In this document: positions 60,507 through 64,000 of the stretch, one piece after another
Position numbering within the stretch: position 1 is the first letter of the stretch
Layout: each line of letters starts with the position of its first letter
Source: Jutongia huaianensis
Lineage (GTDB): Bacteria > Bacillota > Clostridia > Lachnospirales > Lachnospiraceae
DNA length: 64,000 nucleotides
NCBI RefSeq assembly: GCF_014384985.1
Contig: NZ_JACRSX010000011.1
Location: forward strand, 46,215 to 110,214
Direction: 5' to 3'
Translations under genes and position numbers: made by a program
Notes under the pieces: model-generated
Seen by the model: only the letters and a program-made list of their open reading frames with translations
Told to the model about the DNA's origin: nothing
Databases searched by the model: none

Positions 60507-62774
60507 ATGAAGACATCAGTGATCGGTTATCCAAGAATCGGAAGCTTAAGAGAATTAAAATTTGCTTCGGAGGAGTATTTCCGGAAGGAAATCGGAGCGG
60601 AGGAATTACTGCAGACGGCTGCAGAACTTCGGAAGCAGCATTGGAACTCGCAGAAAAAAGCAGGGATTGATTTTATTTCCAGTAATGATTTTTCGTTTTA
60701 TGATATGGTTCTGGACACAGCAGTTTTGCTGGGAATTGTGCCAAAGAGATATCAGGAGCTGAAGCTTTCCGGGCTGGATACATATTTTGCACTTGCCAGA
60801 GGATATCAGGGGGAATCCGGTGACGTGAAGGCACTTGCCATGAAGAAATGGTTTAATACCAATTATCATTATATTGTACCGGAGCTTGAGGATGACACGG
60901 AAATTTCCCTTTCCGGAACAAAACCATGGGATGAATACGAGGAAGCAAAGGCACTGGGAATTGAGACAAAGCCCGTGATCATTGGTGCCTATACTATATT
61001 AAAGCTCACCCGTTATACCGGAAAGAAAACAGCCGGTGATTTTGTGGATGATATTGTGACGGTATATCAGGATATTGTGAAAAAATGTAAAAAAGATCAG
61101 ATTGCATGGGTGCAGTTTGATGAGCCGGCATTGGTACAGGATATGAGCCTGGAGGATATCGCATTATTCCATCGGATTTATGACAAGATCCTGGCAGATA
61201 AGGGAAACTGTAAAATTTTGCTGCAGACATATTTTGGAGATGTCAGGGATATTTATCAGGAGCTGATCCGGATGCCATTTGACGGAATCGGTCTTGATTT
61301 TCTGGAAGGCAAAGAGACCGGTCATCTGATCGGGCGATATGGATTCCCACAGGAGAAGGTGCTTTTTGCGGGACTGGTCAATGGCAAAAATATCTGGAAA
61401 AATCATTATGAAAAAACGCTGTCTGTTTTAAAAGAATTAAAGGATAAGGAAATTCAGATGGTACTCTCCACTTCATGCTCTCTGCTTCACGTTCCGTATA
61501 CGTTGCAGTATGAGGAGAAGCTTTCCGGAGAATATAAGGCTTACTTTGCATTTGCACAGGAGAAGCTTTTGGAATTAAAAGAGCTGAGTGAACTGGCAGA
61601 TCAGACATCCTGCCAGGACAACCCGGCATATCAGAAAAACCGCAGACTTTTTGCAGGAGACAGAAATTGTCAGAAGCAGGAGGTCACCGAGAGATTATCA
61701 AAGGTCACAGATCAGGATTATACCAGACTGCCAAAGCGGAGTGAACGTCAGGCTCTGCAGAAAAAGGTTCTCGGTCTGCCGGAATTCCCGACCACAACCA
61801 TTGGTTCTTTTCCACAGACAAAGGATGTCAAGGCGAATCGTTCTGCATTCCGCAGGGGGGAGATCACAAGAGAAGAATATGTGGCATTTAATCAGAAGAA
61901 GATCGCGGAATGTGTCAAGTGGCAGGAGGAGATCGGACTGGATGTACTGGTGCATGGTGAGTATGAGCGAAACGACATGGTGGAATACTTTGGCGAGGCA
62001 TTGGGAGGATTCCTTTTTACCGAGAAGGCATGGGTACAGTCCTATGGTACGCGTTGTGTAAAGCCGCCGATCATCTGGGGAGATGTGTACAGAGAAAAAC
62101 CGATTACGGTAGAATGGTCTGTCTATGCACAGTCCCAGACAGAGAAGATTATGAAGGGAATGCTCACCGGACCTGTGACCATATTAAACTGGTCCTTCCC
62201 TAGAGAGGATATCTCTATCAAAGAATCTATTTCCCAGATTGCACTGGCCATTCGTGATGAGGTGCTTGATCTGGAAAAAAGTGGCATCAAGATGATCCAG
62301 ATTGATGAGGCTGCTCTGCGTGAAAAGCTTCCGTTACGAAAATCAGACTGGTATACGGAATATCTTGATTTTGCAATCCCGGCATTCCGTCTGACCCACA
62401 GCGGGGTGAAGCCGGAGACACAGATTCATACTCATATGTGCTACAGTGAGTTTACGGATATTATCCCTGCCATTGATGATATGGATGCGGATGTGATCAC
62501 CTTCGAGGCATCCCGTTCCGATCTGCAGATCTTAGATGCATTGCGGGAGAATCACTTCGAGACAGAGGTGGGACCGGGCGTTTATGATATTCACTCTCCA
62601 CGAGTGCCGTCAGTGGAGGAGATGGTGCGTGCACTGGAGCGGATGCTGACCAAGATCAGCCCGGAGAAGCTCTGGGTCAATCCGGATTGTGGTCTTAAGA
62701 CAAGAGGTGTGCCGGAGACCGATGCCAGTCTTCGTAATATGGTAGCGGCGGCAAAAGAAATACGACAGAAGTAG
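60507..62774 (+). CDS. metE: Cobalamin-independent methionine synthase
   Basis: The 755-residue enzyme transfers a methyl group from 5-methyl-tetrahydrofolate (polyglutamate) to homocysteine. The N-terminal half begins [20 protein letters not shown], with the RYFDTNYHY-type [15 protein letters not shown]. The C-terminal catalytic half has [16 protein letters not shown] and the zinc ligands His and Cys in [18 protein letters not shown], a Glu near FEASRSD and the last Cys in [20 protein letters not shown]. The length is standard. AAGGAGGACG precedes the ATG. metF follows 80 nt later, so the two make methyl donor and acceptor steps in the same transcript. Confidence 0.97.
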   Translation: MKTSVIGYPRIGSLRELKFASEEYFRKEIGAEELLQTAAELRKQHWNSQKKAGIDFISSNDFSFYDMVLDTAVLLGIVPKRYQELKLSGLDTYFALARGYQGESGDVKALAMKKWFNTNYHYIVPELEDDTEISLSGTKPWDEYEEAKALGIETKPVIIGAYTILKLTRYTGKKTAGDFVDDIVTVYQDIVKKCKKDQIAWVQFDEPALVQDMSLEDIALFHRIYDKILADKGNCKILLQTYFGDVRDIYQELIRMPFDGIGLDFLEGKETGHLIGRYGFPQEKVLFAGLVNGKNIWKNHYEKTLSVLKELKDKEIQMVLSTSCSLLHVPYTLQYEEKLSGEYKAYFAFAQEKLLELKELSELADQTSCQDNPAYQKNRRLFAGDRNCQKQEVTERLSKVTDQDYTRLPKRSERQALQKKVLGLPEFPTTTIGSFPQTKDVKANRSAFRRGEITREEYVAFNQKKIAECVKWQEEIGLDVLVHGEYERNDMVEYFGEALGGFLFTEKAWVQSYGTRCVKPPIIWGDVYREKPITVEWSVYAQSQTEKIMKGMLTGPVTILNWSFPREDISIKESISQIALAIRDEVLDLEKSGIKMIQIDEAALREKLPLRKSDWYTEYLDFAIPAFRLTHSGVKPETQIHTHMCYSEFTDIIPAIDDMDADVITFEASRSDLQILDALRENHFETEVGPGVYDIHSPRVPSVEEMVRALERMLTKISPEKLWVNPDCGLKTRGVPETDASLRNMVAAAKEIRQK

Positions 62775-62854
62775 AATGACGGAAAAATCAGCAAATGAAA
62801 CCATTCCTTTCCGTATGAGAGAGGGAAAGAAACAAAAGAAAGCAGGACAAAGAA

Positions 62855-63712
62855 ATGAAAATATCAGATATCTATTCCGAAAAAAAGAGTTTATCCTTTG
62901 AAATATTTCCGCCGAAAAAGACGGAGGATCTGGAAAATATAGATGAGACACTGGCGGTTTTATGTGAATGTGATCCGGATTTTATCAGTGTGACCTTTGG
63001 AGCGGGAGGCAGCTCGAACTGTAACCGTACCATTGAACTGGCCAAAAAGATCAAAAATCAGTATCACGTGGAACCTGTCGTTCATTTGACCTGCCTTCAT
63101 TATGACAAAAAAGAAATCGATGAATTTGCACGGGTTCTCACGGAGGAAGGCATCCAGAATGTGCTGGCACTCCGGGGGGACCGCAATCCCGATATTCCGG
63201 AAAAAGAGGATTTTAAACATGCTTCCGATCTGATCCGTTATCTAAAACCAAAGGAGGATTTTTGTTTTTTGGGAGCCTGTTATCCGGAATGTCATCCGGA
63301 GTCGGAAAATAAGATCCGTGAAATGAGACATCTCCGGGAAAAGGTGGATGCCGGAGCGGAGGTTTTATTGTCCCAGTTATTCTTTGACAACGAACAGTTT
63401 TTTAAGTTTGTGGAGGACTGCCGGATCGCCGGGATCCAGGTGCCGATCATTCCGGGTATTATGCCGGTGATCAATGCACGCCAGATCAAACGGATGGTAA
63501 CTATGTGCGGAGCCTCCTTTCCGGAACGTTTTCAGAGGATCATTCATAAATATGAGGATAATAAAAAGGCACTGTTTGATGCCGGTATGTCCTATGCACT
63601 GAGCCAGATCATTGATCTGCTGGTCAGTGATATTGATGGGATCCATCTGTACACCATGAATAATCCGCTGGTGGCGCGCAGGATCTGTGATGGGATTCGG
63701 AATATTATTTAA
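62855..63712 (+). CDS. metF: Methylenetetrahydrofolate reductase
   Basis: This 285-residue flavoprotein reduces 5,10-methylene- to 5-methyl-tetrahydrofolate, the substrate of MetE. Family motifs: KSLSFEIFPPKKTEDLENID, FISVTFGAGGSSNCNRTIEL, VVHLTCLHYDKKEID, QNVLALRGDRNPDIPEKEDF and FLGACYPECHPES. The second half has VLLSQLFFDNEQFFKFVEDC and IIPGIMPVINARQIKRMV. AGCAGGAC upstream of ATG is a weak ribosome binding site. It is the second gene of the metE transcript; a typical terminator is not seen directly behind it. Confidence 0.95.
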   Translation: MKISDIYSEKKSLSFEIFPPKKTEDLENIDETLAVLCECDPDFISVTFGAGGSSNCNRTIELAKKIKNQYHVEPVVHLTCLHYDKKEIDEFARVLTEEGIQNVLALRGDRNPDIPEKEDFKHASDLIRYLKPKEDFCFLGACYPECHPESENKIREMRHLREKVDAGAEVLLSQLFFDNEQFFKFVEDCRIAGIQVPIIPGIMPVINARQIKRMVTMCGASFPERFQRIIHKYEDNKKALFDAGMSYALSQIIDLLVSDIDGIHLYTMNNPLVARRICDGIRNII

Positions 63713-63803
63713 GTTTTGAACTTTTTGCCGGAGTGTTACGAAGAGACCGTTTCAAGTTTTGTGTAAACTCAAAAAACTGACATAAGATTTTATTGATAGT
63801 TAC

Positions 63804-63839
63804 TAAGAGCAGAGACCAGATTTTGGTTCTCTGCTCTTA
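63804..63839 (+). terminator. Strong hairpin between metF and the transposase gene
   Basis: TAAGAGCAGAGACCA pairs with GGTTCTCTGCTCTTA across a short loop, 91 nt after metF. It could end the met transcript or belong to the insertion sequence that lies to its right. Confidence 0.65.
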
Positions 63840-63881
63840 TCTGCATTATACAGGTATAAATGCACATGTCAAATAGAATCT

Positions 63882-64000
63882 CTAGAATTCTGCTTTTTCC
63901 AGCCGTTCTTCAAAATAGATCTCCAGCTGGGCTCGTATCTGGGACCAGTCCCTGCGGCGTCCGGTCCATTTTTTAGTGATGTCCATGGTAGCCAGATAGA
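63882..64000 (-). mobile_element. IS256-family transposase, C-terminal part (continues beyond window)
   Basis: The minus strand is open from the right edge to TAG at 63884-63882. It reads ...YLATMDITKKWTGRRRDWSQ, then IRAQLEIYFEERLEKAEF. The order ISKKWT..W...L.I.FE.RL is the C-terminal signature of IS256/mutator transposases. Only 39 residues are visible, so the catalytic residues and start are outside. The left terminal inverted repeat should lie within the 170 nt between metF and this point, perhaps near 63745-63800; I could not pair it without the other end. Confidence 0.7.

Overview
The window looks like chromosomal DNA of a motile, anaerobic Firmicute, most probably a flagellated Lachnospiraceae (Roseburia/Agathobacter-like gut clostridium). 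The grounds are strong AGGAGG-type ribosome binding sites, TTGACA/TATAAT promoters, a T-box leader, a sigma-28-type promoter for a flagellin operon, pyruvate formate-lyase with its activase, BspA-like leucine-rich-repeat exoproteins, and mid-GC core genes with one AT-rich insert. No rRNA, tRNA or CRISPR array was seen. The species is not resolved.

Layout. 1-4.3 kb: the tail of a BspA-like LRR protein, an ECF-type sigma factor with a small membrane protein, a ligand-binding diguanylate cyclase, and a second secreted LRR protein. 4.4-8.5 kb: a MacB-type ABC operon (ATPase, membrane-anchored adaptor, permease). 8.5-14.8 kb: AraC regulator, pyruvate kinase, TSCPD protein plus sirtuin, and threonyl-tRNA synthetase behind a T-box. 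14.8-21.7 kb: flagellar operon (1,102-residue FliK-like protein, flagellin, FliS) followed by amylomaltase. 21.8-25.7 kb: HIT protein, flavodoxin-like/SCP2 protein and rhomboid protease on the minus strand, then a Fur-family regulator overlapping a zinc-binding lipoprotein.

25.8-48.7 kb is a large amino-acid and cyclic-amide catabolic region. It opens with an operon of a D-amino-acid aminotransferase, 5-oxoprolinase PxpBCA, and two separate genes matching the two halves of the eukaryotic D-glutamate cyclase DGLUCY. Beyond an Lrp regulator lie a transporter, a GntR regulator, an iron alcohol dehydrogenase, a class III aminotransferase, an Asp/Glu/hydantoin-type racemase, an amino-acid ABC importer (ATPase on the opposite strand), two tandem polysaccharide-deacetylase-fold hydrolases, a RocB-like peptidase, an amidinotransferase-fold hydrolase, a second aminotransferase, a 2-hydroxyacid dehydrogenase, a MATE pump and a nitroreductase. 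Seven promoters here carry the same 15-bp palindrome (TGTATAC-N-GTATACA) over the -10 box, and four of them are followed at once by a GGCG/CGCC hairpin, mostly with a U-run. This looks like one locally controlled regulon with a second control layer in the RNA, and it is the strongest candidate in the window for an undescribed system.

48.8-64 kb: a YicI-like GH31 glycosidase; an AT-rich pair consisting of a 1,148-residue secreted VWA/calcium-repeat protein and an overlapping lipoprotein, behind a symmetric inverted-repeat promoter; pflB-pflA; a Dabb protein; a LysR regulator; metE and metF with a MET-box-like operator at about -65; and, at the right edge, the C-terminal end of an IS256-family transposase.
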